64,000 bases of DNA from CAZHJK01 sp964533275. GTDB lineage: Bacteria; Bacillota; Clostridia; Eubacteriales; Garciellaceae. Shown here one piece after another: positions 27,798 to 36,902 of the stretch. The notes beneath the pieces were generated by a model. That model was not told the DNA's origin. It did no database searches and was given only the letters and a program-made list of their open reading frames with translations. The stretch is from positions 40,156 to 104,155 of the forward strand of contig CAZHJK010000007.1 in NCBI GenBank assembly GCA_964533275.1, read 5' to 3'. Made by a program: the position numbers and the translations under genes. Numbering within the stretch: the stretch's first letter is position 1; each line of letters opens with the position of its first letter.

Positions 27798-28073
27798 TTA
27801 TTTCTTTAGAAGCTTTACATTTAGAGTCTTAATAAATAACCACTTTCCTAAAGAGATTTGAATATACTCCTCTATAATACTTGGACTTATAAAGATTTTA
27901 ATATCTTCTATTGTTTCAATCTTATAACCCTCCGGGTTATCTGGTTCCCCGAACTTAACTTCAGGAAAACTATTGGCACCGCATCATCCACCACTTCTTA
28001 TTAAAACAATAGTAATAGAGCTATCCTTGGATAGAATATAATCCTTAGCTTCCTTAGTTATTGATATGTTCAA
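27798..28073 (-). CDS. CC/Se-motif selenoprotein (HesB/IscA-like), UGA at 27986-27984
   Basis: A 91-codon frame beginning at TTG 28073 (GGAGGG 6 nt upstream) contains one in-frame UGA at codon 30, in IRSGG-U-CGANSF. It continues PEVKFGEPDNPEGY and ends TLNVKLLKK. The Gly-Gly-Sec-Cys-Gly motif and length fit the small HesB-like or CC/Se motif (seleno)proteins of anaerobic Firmicutes, whose relatives have Cys-Cys at this place. Reading UGA as stop would leave a meaningless 29-residue peptide and an unexplained conserved-looking tail. The function of the family is not established; redox or Fe-S handling is suspected. It is the first gene of an operon with the two nucleoside phosphorylases. Confidence 0.82.
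27942..27986 (-). promoter_or_regulatory. Candidate SECIS hairpin of the CC/Se selenoprotein
   Basis: Downstream of the UGA, GUUUUCC and GGGGAAC can pair (7 bp with two G-U pairs) around UGAAGUUAAGUUC, beginning about 13 nt after the UGA. Position suits a bacterial SECIS. The loop does not show the fdhF-like GGUCU, so this is tentative. Confidence 0.45.
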
Positions 28074-28172
28074 TATTTTCCCTCCATTCCCTATAAATAT
28101 TAATCTTCCATTATTGAAAAATCACTAAAATAGTTATAAAATAGTAGCATATTATAGAAAAAGTATAATAGT

Positions 28173-28247
28173 GCTAGTGTGGCTCAGAGGTAGAGTAGCT
28201 GATTCGTAATCAGCAGGTCGTGGGTTCAATTCCCACCACTAGCTCCA
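28173..28247 (+). tRNA. tRNA-Thr (anticodon CGT)
   Basis: The acceptor arms GCTAGTG / CACTAGC pair fully and CCA is encoded. The anticodon stem GCTGA / TCAGC holds the loop TTCGTAA, giving anticodon CGT (codon ACG). The T arm GTGGG-TTCAATT-CCCAC is canonical. A TATAAT lies 3 bp upstream of the gene and may be the -10 box. Confidence 0.95.
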
Positions 28248-28293
28248 TTTCAAAATAGTTAGTTAATTATGAGTTAGTTTTAATTATGTTTTT

Positions 28294-28950
28294 TTAGGGT
28301 AATTGCAGTTCATCAAATTTAAATTCCACTTCCCCTTCTCCCCATTCATAAAAGGCTTTATTATTTTTATAAAATGTTAAAATACCCATCTTTTCATTTA
28401 GTATCCATTTCCCGCCTTCTAAAACATACTCTCCTCTTAATAATATATCCTCAATAATTCTATTATTACTTTCAAATAATTCTCTATAGGTTTCCAATAG
28501 AGATGAATAAGGAAAATCTAATCGTTGATAGGTATTTATAGCCATAGCCTTTAAAACCCATTCTAGTTCATTAAATCTTTTAATCCATAATTTATTATAA
28601 TAGGAGTCCTTTATAAAGATCCAGGTTTCTATATCCTTAATCACTCGATAGTCCTTATCAATTTTCGCAAAAAATTCCTGAGCTATTTCAATGAATCCTC
28701 TTCTTTCAATTCCCTCCCTTAAGGGTTTTATAAATTCTTCATCCTTTATCCTATTTAAAAAAACATTAACCTCATCTTCCATTGCATAATAATCAAAGTC
28801 AGGTATGTTTTTTAAAATATCCTCAAATATATCCCTATTAATCCAGAACCAATCCAGGTTATGAACATCTGTTATATCTAATACTTCTTCTAATGAGGCT
28901 TTAGCTAAGCTACTATATACATGCTTCTTTATATCCATTATCATAATCAC
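28294..28950 (-). CDS. Uncharacterised 218-aa cytosolic protein
   Basis: A soluble, strongly charged, Trp/Tyr-rich helical protein with no signal peptide and no family I recognise. Segments such as DLLKNIPDFDYY-like and a C-terminal beta-rich part (EGGKWILNEKMGILTFYKNNKAFYEWGEGEVEFKFDE) are visible. Several ATG codons open the frame; ATG 28935 (MDIKKHVY), reached after MIMI, has the closest GAGGTGAT spacing. The neighbours are the tRNA-Thr gene and the divergent mobA, neither of which indicates a role. Confidence 0.6.
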   Translation of the reverse strand: MIMIMDIKKHVYSSLAKASLEEVLDITDVHNLDWFWINRDIFEDILKNIPDFDYYAMEDEVNVFLNRIKDEEFIKPLREGIERRGFIEIAQEFFAKIDKDYRVIKDIETWIFIKDSYYNKLWIKRFNELEWVLKAMAINTYQRLDFPYSSLLETYRELFESNNRIIEDILLRGEYVLEGGKWILNEKMGILTFYKNNKAFYEWGEGEVEFKFDELQLP

Positions 28951-29099
28951 CTCTTCTAGTTTATATTTAATCTTAGAAAAATATATTTATTTGTAATCTA
29001 TCATAATATAATTTTTATTATTTACCAAAATTTTTAATACTCATGATATAATGAAAATAAATTAACAAACTATTTTAAATAGAAATGGATGAATACTAT

Positions 29100-29702
29100 A
29101 TGGGGAATAAATCAATTACAGGGGTTGTATTAGCAGGGGGCAGTAGCAGTAGGATGGGTCAAAATAAAGCTCTGCTAAAGTTAGATTCTGATACTATGAT
29201 TGAAAGAGTAGTTGACTCTTTACAGTCCTTATTTGGAGAAACTATTGTGGTTACCAATAATGAAGAAGAATATAGCATGCTAAATAATGTACGCTTTGTT
29301 AGAGACTTTAAAAACCTAGAGGTAAAAAGTTCCTTAGTGGGGCTTTATTCTGGGCTAATTTCTGCAAATAGTGATTACATCTTTGTTGTAGCATGTGATA
29401 TGCCTCTTCTAAATATTCCCCTCATTGAATTTATGAAAGACAAAATAAAAAATCAAGATATATTAATTCCTAATATAAAAGGCTATTATGAACCCTTACA
29501 TGCCTTTTATAGCAAATCCTGTCTAAATTCAATGAAAAATCAGCTAGATCAAAAGGATTATAAAATACTAAATTTCTTTTCAAAATTAAATGTAGAAATT
29601 ATAGATGAAGCTTCCATAAGACAATTCGACCCCCATTTAAATAGCTTTCTAAATATAAATAATTATGAAGAATACATGGAATTTAAAAATAAATACATAT
29701 AA
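29100..29702 (+). CDS. mobA: Molybdenum cofactor guanylyltransferase MobA
   Basis: A 200-aa nucleotidyltransferase that joins GMP to Mo/W-molybdopterin to give the MGD form used by formate dehydrogenase. The NTP-binding N-terminus GVVLAGGSSSRMGQNKALL (about 7-25) and the metal-binding VVACDMPLLN (about 95) are diagnostic. ATG 29100 has GGATGA 7 nt upstream; ATG 29085 lacks a ribosome site. It appears monocistronic, 6.3 kb from fdhA, and its product would serve that enzyme. Confidence 0.9.
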   Translation: MGNKSITGVVLAGGSSSRMGQNKALLKLDSDTMIERVVDSLQSLFGETIVVTNNEEEYSMLNNVRFVRDFKNLEVKSSLVGLYSGLISANSDYIFVVACDMPLLNIPLIEFMKDKIKNQDILIPNIKGYYEPLHAFYSKSCLNSMKNQLDQKDYKILNFFSKLNVEIIDEASIRQFDPHLNSFLNINNYEEYMEFKNKYI

Positions 29703-29780
29703 TTAAAAAGCTCAACTCTACTACTTGTAAAACTTAGTTTATCATGCAGGTAAAAACCGTCATATGAAATACTTTCTTTG

Positions 29781-29800
29781 CGCGTGGAATCTTCCACGCG
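29781..29800 (+). terminator. Terminator of mobA
   Basis: A 9-bp stem CGCGTGGAA / TTCCACGCG with a TC loop is followed by TTTTCTTAT. Confidence 0.75.
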
Positions 29801-29943
29801 TTTTCTTATACCTTTTTTTGGTTTATCTATAATGTTTAAAGATAAAGAATAAGGAAATAAAGAATATACATTTAAAATTATTTTATTATTTTTTATTAAG
29901 ACATACCGCCTGTGGGTATATTGAAATTAAAGGAGGGTAAAAA

Positions 29944-31029
29944 ATGAAATTAGAAGATTATAATCCATTGGAAGATAAAATTTATAGAATTATGGATAAA
30001 CAGGGTGAAATCTTAAAACCAGAAGATTTGCCTGAGTTTAATAATGAACAATTACTATATTTGTACAGAACCATGTTATTATCCCGTACAATGGATGAAA
30101 AGCAGCTATCCTATCAACGACAAGGAAGAATGCTTACCTATGCACCAAATATAGGTCAAGAAGCAACACAAATTGGAAGTGCCTATGCCCTAGAGAAAAA
30201 AGATTGGTTAGTTCCAGCCTTTAGAGAATTAGGAGCGTGGTTAGTTCACGGCGTACCTCTTAAAAATATTTTTCTATATTGGTATGGTAATGAATGGGGT
30301 AGCTATATGCCCGAGGATGTAAGGGTATTACCTATATCTGTCCCCATTGCTTCACAGCTTCAACATGCCACTGGAATAGGTTTAGCTAATAATATAAATA
30401 AGGAAAATAATGTGGCATTAACCTATGTGGGTGACGGTGGAACATCTGAAGGAGATTTTCATGAGGCTTTAAACTTTGCCGGTGTATTTAAGACCCCAAC
30501 TATTTTTGTTATCCAAAACAATCAATATGCTATTTCAGTCCCAAGGAAGAATCAAACAGCTTCTAAGACCCTTGCCCAAAAAGCAATTGCCTATGGAATG
30601 CCTGGCATACAGATAGATGGTAATGATATCTTTGCTGTATATTCTGCTACTAAAGAGGCAGTAGACAGGGCTAGAAGAGGAGAGGGCCCCACCCTAATAG
30701 AGGCAATAACCTATAGATTAGCTGCCCACACAACCTCTGATGATCCTACTAAGTATAGAGAGGATGCCGAGGTTGAAGAATGGAAAATAAAGGATCCAAT
30801 ACTTCGATTTAAGAAATATTTAGAAGATCAAGGAATTTTAACCCAGGAATGGGATGAAAAAGTTAAGGATGAGATTGAAAAAGAGATAACCTCTACCTTT
30901 GAGGAAATAGAGGGGCAATCTGACACTGAAATCGAAGATATTTTCAAATATCACTATGAAACAATGCCTCCACTATTGGAGGAACAATTAAACGAGTATA
31001 AGAATTTTTTAAGAGAGGGGGAAGTATAA
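29944..31029 (+). CDS. pdhA: Pyruvate dehydrogenase E1 component, alpha subunit
   Basis: A 361-aa thiamine-diphosphate enzyme subunit that decarboxylates pyruvate. The TPP/Mg motif GDGGTSEGDFHEALNFAGVFKTPTIFVIQNN (about 168-198) and the phosphorylation-loop equivalent YRLAAHTTSDDPTKYR are present. The N-terminal extension (EDKIYRIMDKQGEILKPEDLPE) resembles Bacillus PdhA, favouring pyruvate over branched-chain 2-oxoacids or acetoin. It is first of four genes, with AAAGGAGGG before ATG 29944. Its stop overlaps pdhB (TAATG). A PDH complex in an anaerobe with formate dehydrogenase gives NADH and acetyl-CoA beside or instead of pyruvate:ferredoxin oxidoreductase. Confidence 0.92.
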   Translation: MKLEDYNPLEDKIYRIMDKQGEILKPEDLPEFNNEQLLYLYRTMLLSRTMDEKQLSYQRQGRMLTYAPNIGQEATQIGSAYALEKKDWLVPAFRELGAWLVHGVPLKNIFLYWYGNEWGSYMPEDVRVLPISVPIASQLQHATGIGLANNINKENNVALTYVGDGGTSEGDFHEALNFAGVFKTPTIFVIQNNQYAISVPRKNQTASKTLAQKAIAYGMPGIQIDGNDIFAVYSATKEAVDRARRGEGPTLIEAITYRLAAHTTSDDPTKYREDAEVEEWKIKDPILRFKKYLEDQGILTQEWDEKVKDEIEKEITSTFEEIEGQSDTEIEDIFKYHYETMPPLLEEQLNEYKNFLREGEV

Positions 31030-32009
31030 TGGCAAATAAAATCAATATGGTTCAAGCTGTCAATCAAGCCCTCATGAATGAAATGGAATTAGACAAAAGT
31101 GTTATAGTCTTTGGTGAAGACACCGGATTAGAGGGAGGAGTATTTAGAGCTACTGTGGACCTTCAACAAAAATTTGGAGTTGAACGCTCCTTTGATACTC
31201 CATTGGCTGAATCTGCAATTGTTGGAACTGGAGTGGGTATGGCAATAAATGGGTTAAAGCCCGTTGTTGAAATGCAATTTATGGGATTTTCCTACCCTGC
31301 ATTTAATCAAATAATAAGTCATGTGTCACGAATGCGCAATCGCTCTAGAGGTCGCTTTAATTTACCCATGGTCATTCGTGCACCCTATGGTGGAGGTATC
31401 CGCGCTCTAGAGCATCATTCAGAAAGTACAGAAGCCCTATATGCTCATATCCCTGGATTAAAAGTTGTAATACCTTCTACACCCTATGATGCAAAGGGAC
31501 TTTTAATAGCAGCCATACGGGATCCAGACCCAGTTATATTTTTAGAGCCAAAGAGAATATACAGAGCCTTTAAACAGGAAATTCCAGAAGAAGACTATGT
31601 TCTGCCTATTGGAAAGGCAAAGATAGTCCAAGAAGGTGAGGATATAACCATAATTACCTGGGGTGCTATGGTAAGAGATGTACAAAAAGCAGTTGAAATG
31701 GTAAAGGAAAAAGATATCCATCCTGAAATTATAGATCTTAGAACAATATCCCCAATGGATAGGGATACCTTTGTGGAATCAGTTAAAAAAACAGGTCGAG
31801 CGTTAATAGTACAAGAGGCTCCAAAATCATTTAGTGTAGGTTCTGAAATCATTTCAGTTCTTAATGAAAAGGCATTTTTGCATCTTGAAGCACCACCGAC
31901 TAGGTTAGCCGGTTTTGATACCATTTTCCCATTACCAAGGGGTGAACAACATTATATGCCTTCCCCTAAAAGAATTGCAAAAACAATTGAAGAGATTGTT
32001 AATTATTAA
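31029..32009 (+). CDS. pdhB: Pyruvate dehydrogenase E1 component, beta subunit
   Basis: A 326-aa transketolase-like subunit pairing with PdhA. Conserved blocks: VIVFGEDTGLEGGVFRATVDLQ, FDTPLAESAIVGTGVGMAING, VVIPSTPYDAKGLL and DLRTISPMDRDT. It supplies the active-site Glu and half the TPP pocket. Coupled by a one-base overlap to pdhA and 17 bp ahead of the E2 gene, with AAGAGGAGG serving the latter. Confidence 0.93.
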   Translation: MANKINMVQAVNQALMNEMELDKSVIVFGEDTGLEGGVFRATVDLQQKFGVERSFDTPLAESAIVGTGVGMAINGLKPVVEMQFMGFSYPAFNQIISHVSRMRNRSRGRFNLPMVIRAPYGGGIRALEHHSESTEALYAHIPGLKVVIPSTPYDAKGLLIAAIRDPDPVIFLEPKRIYRAFKQEIPEEDYVLPIGKAKIVQEGEDITIITWGAMVRDVQKAVEMVKEKDIHPEIIDLRTISPMDRDTFVESVKKTGRALIVQEAPKSFSVGSEIISVLNEKAFLHLEAPPTRLAGFDTIFPLPRGEQHYMPSPKRIAKTIEEIVNY

Positions 32010-32026
32010 TAAGAGGAGGTTATTCC

Positions 32027-33328
32027 ATGAAATATGAATTTCGCTTCCCGGATATTGGAGAGGGTATCGCTGAAGGTACTCTTCTAAAATGGCTAGTAAA
32101 TATTGGGGATATTATAAAAGAAGGACAGTCTGTTGCTGAGGTTGAAACCGATAAGGTTACCACCGAGATTCCTTCCCCTAAATCTGGAAAGGTAGTCGAA
32201 ATGAAATATAAAGAGGGGGATATAATAGAGGTAGAACAAGTATTTCTAATTATTGATCCCAATATAGATAATGATAGCAAAACTCAAGATCCTCCCCAAG
32301 ATGATGAAAAACTAGAAGCAGTAGAGGAAGAAACGGCTGGTGTCGTGGGTGAGGTAATCGCTTCATCCGAAGAAATTCCTCCAAGTACTGAGGGGCAAAA
32401 GGTTACATCCCCTAAGGAGAAGAGTAAAACAAAGGTATTGGCAACTCCTGTAGCTCGAAAACTTGCTAAGGACTTATCGGTAGATATAACTACAATCAAT
32501 GGAACAGGACCCAATGGTCGAGTTATGAAAAAGGATATTAAAGCAGCGGCCCAACAATCTGTTTCAAAGCAAAAGGGAAATGTTATAACTAAGCCAGCTG
32601 CTCCTGTATATAAACCAGAAGAAGACCAAGATATAGAACGAGTTTCCCTTAGCAGTATTAGAAAAACTATTTCTAAACAAATGGAAATATCCAAATTTAC
32701 CATTCCCCATGTAACCGCAATGGAGGAAATAGACATTACTGAATTAGTAAACTTAAGAAAAAAATATAAGGAGAAACTATCCCAGGAAGATATTTATCTA
32801 ACCTATTTACCCTTTATTATAAAGGCACTTGTGTTTACCCTAAAGAAATTTCCCATATTTAACGCTTCCTTTGATAGTGAAAACCAGGAGCTTATCTTAA
32901 AGCATTTTTACCATATGGGGATTGCCACTGATACAGAAAGAGGCTTAATGGTCCCAGTGGTAAGGGATGTAGATAAAAAGAGTATAGTAAGCTTAGCAAA
33001 GGATATCTTAGATGTGACTACAAGAGCTAAAGAAAATAATGTGAACTTGCAAGAGTTAAAAGGAAGCACCTTTAGTGTAACAAATTATGGTTCCGTGGGC
33101 GGATTATTTGCAACTCCTGTAATAAACTATCCAGAGATTGCTATTTTAGGATTAGGACGAATTGTAGAAAAACCAATAGTAAAGGATGATAGAATCGTTA
33201 TTGCTAAGATACTGCCAGTATCCCTAACCTTTGATCATCGTTTTATAGACGGAGCTGGTGGATCGAGATTTTTAAATACCTTAGCAGATCTTTTAGAAGA
33301 TCCTGAAATGCTATTAATAAAAGGATAA
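32027..33328 (+). CDS. pdhC: Dihydrolipoamide acetyltransferase (PDH E2)
   Basis: A 433-aa core enzyme of the PDH complex. It has one lipoyl domain (1-77, lipoylated Lys43 in ETDKVTTE), a flexible acidic linker, a peripheral-subunit-binding domain (about 139-172, ATPVARKLAKDLSVDITTINGTGPNGRV) and the acetyltransferase domain (about 208-433). The catalytic His404 and Asp408 lie in TFDHRFIDGAGGS. A single lipoyl domain is usual for Gram-positive E2. It lies between pdhB and lpd in a four-gene operon. Confidence 0.93.
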   Translation: MKYEFRFPDIGEGIAEGTLLKWLVNIGDIIKEGQSVAEVETDKVTTEIPSPKSGKVVEMKYKEGDIIEVEQVFLIIDPNIDNDSKTQDPPQDDEKLEAVEEETAGVVGEVIASSEEIPPSTEGQKVTSPKEKSKTKVLATPVARKLAKDLSVDITTINGTGPNGRVMKKDIKAAAQQSVSKQKGNVITKPAAPVYKPEEDQDIERVSLSSIRKTISKQMEISKFTIPHVTAMEEIDITELVNLRKKYKEKLSQEDIYLTYLPFIIKALVFTLKKFPIFNASFDSENQELILKHFYHMGIATDTERGLMVPVVRDVDKKSIVSLAKDILDVTTRAKENNVNLQELKGSTFSVTNYGSVGGLFATPVINYPEIAILGLGRIVEKPIVKDDRIVIAKILPVSLTFDHRFIDGAGGSRFLNTLADLLEDPEMLLIKG

Positions 33329-33353
33329 ACAACTTAAAAAAGAAGGTGATTAA

Positions 33354-34733
33354 ATGAAATCCTATGATATCGTCATTATAGGAGGTGGTCCTGGAGGATA
33401 TGTAGCAGCCATTAAAGCTGCACATTTAGGAGCAAAGGTCGCTCTTATAGAAATGGAACGCCTAGGTGGTTTATGTCTTAATTGGGGCTGTATACCTACT
33501 AAAACCTTGCTTAAAAGTGCCAAGCTCTACCAGGATGTACTACGGGGTGAGGAGTTTGGCTTAAAAGGCATTGATACCTCTAAGGTTTCTCTAGATTGGT
33601 CAGCTCTGACAAAACGCAAGGATGAAGTAGTAGAAAGATTAGTAAACGGGGTTTATGTACTCTTTAAGAAAAATAAAATTGACCTATATGAAGGAATGGC
33701 AAAGGTAAAAAATAAAAATGAAATAGAGGTCAATGGAGAAACAATAAATGCTAAAAATTTAATAGTTGCCACTGGGTCCATCTCCAACTTTCCGAATATA
33801 CCAGGCTTAGAGGATACACTTTCTTCGGGTAAGGCAGTTACTAGTAAAGGTGCTTTACAACTAGAGGGTATCCCTAAGAATTTAATTATAGTAGGAGGAG
33901 GTGTTATTGCTGTTGAGTTTGCCACCCTGTTTAATGCATTAGGAACAAAGGTTACTCTTTTACAACGCTCAAAGCATATTTTAAGCGGGGTTGAAAGTGA
34001 GATGGCAGAAACATTAGAAAAACACCTTATTGAAGAAGGAGTAAATATATTAACCTCAACTAAAATCATATCAATAAATGAAGATAGTATAGTAATACAA
34101 CATGAGGAAAAGGAAAAGACCTTCACTGCAGATAAATACCTTATATCCCTTGGAGTAAAGGCACAATTAAATGGGCTTGAAAACTTAAATTTAAAATTAA
34201 CTAAAAATGGATTTGTGGATACTAATGAACGATTAGAAACAAATATAGAGGGAGTATATGCCCTAGGCGATATGAATGGTAAATTCCCCCTAGCTCATGT
34301 TGCTTCTGCTGAAGGTATTGTTGCAGTAGAAAATATAATGGGAATTGATAGTACCCTAAATTATGATATAATCCCATTTTGTATATATAGCTTTCCAGAA
34401 ATAGCAAGTGTAGGTTTAACCGAGAGCCAAGCAAAGTCAGCTGGATATGATGTTAATGTTAGTAAATTCCCCTTAAGTGCCAATGGCAAAGCTTTAGCCG
34501 AGGGAGAAACCCTAGGCTTTGTAAAGATTATATCTGAAACACAATATGGAGAAATTCTTGGAACCCATATAATGGCAGGCCATGCCACTGACATGATTTC
34601 TGAAGCTATCATGTCTATGCAAATAGAAGGAACTATTTATGATGTGGCTAAGGCTATTCATCCCCATCCTACCCTTTCAGAAATAGTAATGGAAGCAGCC
34701 CATGGAGCAATAGATAAACCAATACACAAATAA
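33354..34733 (+). CDS. lpdA: Dihydrolipoamide dehydrogenase (PDH E3)
   Basis: A 459-aa FAD/NAD disulfide oxidoreductase that reoxidises the lipoyl arm of E2. FAD site GGGPGGYVAAIKAAHLGAKV-like at residues 10-30, redox-active Cys41/Cys46 in GLCLNWGCIPTK, NAD site IIVGGGVIAVEFA, and the C-terminal His-Glu pair in IHPHPTLSEIVMEAA. No extra N-terminal lipoyl domain, unlike some clostridial E3s. It is the last gene of the pdh operon, ending at a strong terminator. Confidence 0.95.
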   Translation: MKSYDIVIIGGGPGGYVAAIKAAHLGAKVALIEMERLGGLCLNWGCIPTKTLLKSAKLYQDVLRGEEFGLKGIDTSKVSLDWSALTKRKDEVVERLVNGVYVLFKKNKIDLYEGMAKVKNKNEIEVNGETINAKNLIVATGSISNFPNIPGLEDTLSSGKAVTSKGALQLEGIPKNLIIVGGGVIAVEFATLFNALGTKVTLLQRSKHILSGVESEMAETLEKHLIEEGVNILTSTKIISINEDSIVIQHEEKEKTFTADKYLISLGVKAQLNGLENLNLKLTKNGFVDTNERLETNIEGVYALGDMNGKFPLAHVASAEGIVAVENIMGIDSTLNYDIIPFCIYSFPEIASVGLTESQAKSAGYDVNVSKFPLSANGKALAEGETLGFVKIISETQYGEILGTHIMAGHATDMISEAIMSMQIEGTIYDVAKAIHPHPTLSEIVMEAAHGAIDKPIHK

Positions 34734-34751
34734 AGACCCCTCGGGGTCTTT
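34732..34751. terminator. Shared terminator between lpdA and the convergent operon
   Basis: A 9-bp stem AAAGACCCC / GGGGTCTTT with a TC loop and T-rich tail. An identical hairpin recurs at 44530-44549, downstream of the sigma-54 activator gene. Confidence 0.9.
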
Positions 34752-34767
34752 ATTTTATAAATCAATT

Positions 34768-35457
34768 TCAGTTACTTGTATCCAATTGTACTTCTTCGTT
34801 ATTAATAAATTTATTAATGGGGTTTCTAATGATTTTTAAGATTACTCTTGCGATATTCCCTAGCATCAGAGCTGTTACAACCGTACCCACTTGAATACCT
34901 TCAATTCTTCCAAGGGCAGCAAGAGATACTATTATGGTAATAATAACCATACAACAATCTGTTATAACCTTGCTCTTTCCAAAATCCCATTTAAATTTAT
35001 ATGCTAGGGTTGTTGCAACCCCATCTGCTGGAAGCACAAACATCTTTGTCATAAGGATTAAACTTATTCCAATAGACATTATAAAAATGGCAAGTACAAA
35101 GACCATAGTTCTATTTATAAGGGATACAGGTGCAAATAGATTTGCAATCAGCATGGTCCCATCTACAAATATACTAAATATAACACTTATCACAATCTGC
35201 ATATATTGCTTTTTATCAAATTCTTTTCCCATTAAGAGCATCTGAATACCTATCAAAACTATGTTCATAATAAATGTTGTGATTCCTAAGCTTAGATTAG
35301 TTATTATTGTAAATATATACGATACACTTGTAATAGGTGATATGCCTACATTGGCTTTAGTAGTTAGGCATGCTCCAAAAGCATAGATACATAGTCCAAT
35401 AATATATATTGCCATTCTCCGCCAGAAATAATTTGTCTTCTTCATATTAATTTCCAT
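34768..35457 (-). CDS. YczE/YyaS/YitT-type integral membrane protein
   Basis: A 229-aa protein with about six hydrophobic helices. The N-terminal helix pair with GLCIYAFGACLTTKANVGISPITSVSYIF is typical of the YczE/YitT-like membrane family found widely in Firmicutes. The biochemical role of the family is unknown. It is the last gene of the seven-gene minus-strand operon, 14 bp after the GntP carrier gene, so it may assist transport or be a passenger. Confidence 0.75.
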   Translation of the reverse strand: MEINMKKTNYFWRRMAIYIIGLCIYAFGACLTTKANVGISPITSVSYIFTIITNLSLGITTFIMNIVLIGIQMLLMGKEFDKKQYMQIVISVIFSIFVDGTMLIANLFAPVSLINRTMVFVLAIFIMSIGISLILMTKMFVLPADGVATTLAYKFKWDFGKSKVITDCCMVIITIIVSLAALGRIEGIQVGTVVTALMLGNIARVILKIIRNPINKFINNEEVQLDTSN

Positions 35458-35471
35458 ATCCTACATCCATC

Positions 35472-36785
35472 CTATGGCCAATGTGGGAATAGGGTAAATA
35501 GCACAATAGTTAATGCAGTTGTTAATAAAGGAGTAACTACCGTCATCCAGAATACAGGCATATAAGCATCCTTATGGGACTCATTACATACTCCATTTAA
35601 TACTGTAACAACAAAACCATTATGTGGTAATGTATCTAAACCTGATGATGCAACCGCCATAGTTCTATGGAGAATCTCTGAGGTTACGCCTCGAGCATTA
35701 AAAATAGGTTGTAATATTGGTGCTGCGATACCTAAGCCACCTGAACCGGAACCACAAACCCCTGCAATTACAGTTGTTGCAAGTGCTATTGCTATTAAGT
35801 CTGGTCCTGGAATACTAAGCATAGCATCTACTACTACAGGAAAACCAACTGCTCCTTGTACAACAGCCCCAAAACCAACAACACTACTGGTATTTGATAC
35901 TGATGTAATGGCATTTCTAACACCGCCGCCAATATGATCCATTAGTGGTGTATTATCTTGAACATATTTTCTTAAGAGAATATACGCTAGAACGGCTCCC
36001 CCGGTTACACCAAACTCTACAGGAATTAATGTAGCACCGTTTATTTTTATATTTATTGTAATAATTGTTACCAATAGGGGTATAAGTGCAACCAATCCAT
36101 TTGGCAATTCAACTTCATCATTAAATTTATCCATAGGCTTAGCTACAAAATGTTCCCCATTTGCCTTTGCCTTATTAACCATCTTTACTAACATAAATAG
36201 TCCAAGTACTAAAATTACTGCAGCAGCGATAAATCCAACAACTGCACCTGCCATTAATGTTGTTCCCAATGCATTAATCAATACAACATTGGCAACCTGT
36301 GGAGAACCTGGTCCTAATCCAGAGAATGTACAGCATCCAAATATTAAAGAAACAGGGATAAATCTTCTAGGAATGTCCGCTTCTCTAAATATCTCAAGAG
36401 CGATAGGAAAGATTGCAAATACAATAACGAATCCTGCAATTCCACCATAGGTTAAAGCGCCAGTAGCAACTGGGACTGAGATTACAGCTAAATTCTTGCC
36501 TAATTTATTAATAATAAACTTTGCAACTGCCTTTGCCCCATTTGTAATTTCATAGGCTTTACCCATTAAGGCACCTGCTAAAAATATTAGAAAGTTCCCT
36601 TGTATAAATCCTACAAATCCTGACATATAATTAACTTTCAAGGATTCATATGCACCTAAACCACCCGTTAATGCTACAACAAGAGAACAAGATATTGCAA
36701 CAATAAAGATATTAACACCCTTCATAACCAAATAAGATAATAATATTAATGCAGCTATCATACCAATAATGCTAATGATTTCCAT
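35472..36785 (-). CDS. GntP-family organic acid permease
   Basis: A 437-aa permease with about twelve hydrophobic helices. It has GntP-family features such as the GNFLIFLAGALMGKAYEITNGAKAVAKFI segment, FGCCTFSGLGPGSPQ, and the C-terminal ASSGLDTLPHNGFVVTVLN. Family members take up gluconate, 3-hydroxybutyrate or related hydroxy acids with H+. In this operon, encoding CoA activation, dehydration and reduction, a hydroxy or unsaturated short-chain acid is the likely substrate. A hairpin at 36855-36878 separates it from the upstream CoA-transferase gene and may lower its expression. Confidence 0.85.
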   Translation of the reverse strand: MEIISIIGMIAALILLSYLVMKGVNIFIVAISCSLVVALTGGLGAYESLKVNYMSGFVGFIQGNFLIFLAGALMGKAYEITNGAKAVAKFIINKLGKNLAVISVPVATGALTYGGIAGFVIVFAIFPIALEIFREADIPRRFIPVSLIFGCCTFSGLGPGSPQVANVVLINALGTTLMAGAVVGFIAAAVILVLGLFMLVKMVNKAKANGEHFVAKPMDKFNDEVELPNGLVALIPLLVTIITINIKINGATLIPVEFGVTGGAVLAYILLRKYVQDNTPLMDHIGGGVRNAITSVSNTSSVVGFGAVVQGAVGFPVVVDAMLSIPGPDLIAIALATTVIAGVCGSGSGGLGIAAPILQPIFNARGVTSEILHRTMAVASSGLDTLPHNGFVVTVLNGVCNESHKDAYMPVFWMTVVTPLLTTALTIVLFTLFPHWP

Positions 36786-36854
36786 GTTATGACCTCTCTT
36801 CCTGTTAAATATTTAACTTTTTAATGTATATTTATGCTTCTTGTATCTTTATAT

Positions 36855-36878
36855 AGGGGGTGTATTTCTACACCCTCT
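36855..36878 (-). promoter_or_regulatory. Intra-operon hairpin before the GntP gene
   Basis: A stem of about 10 bp (AGGGGGTGTA / TACACCCTCT) with a TTTC loop lies 25 bp past the CoA-transferase stop. There is no clear T-run, so attenuation or mRNA processing is more likely than full termination. Confidence 0.5.
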
Positions 36879-36902
36879 AAAACCATATTTAAATCTTTGT
36901 AA

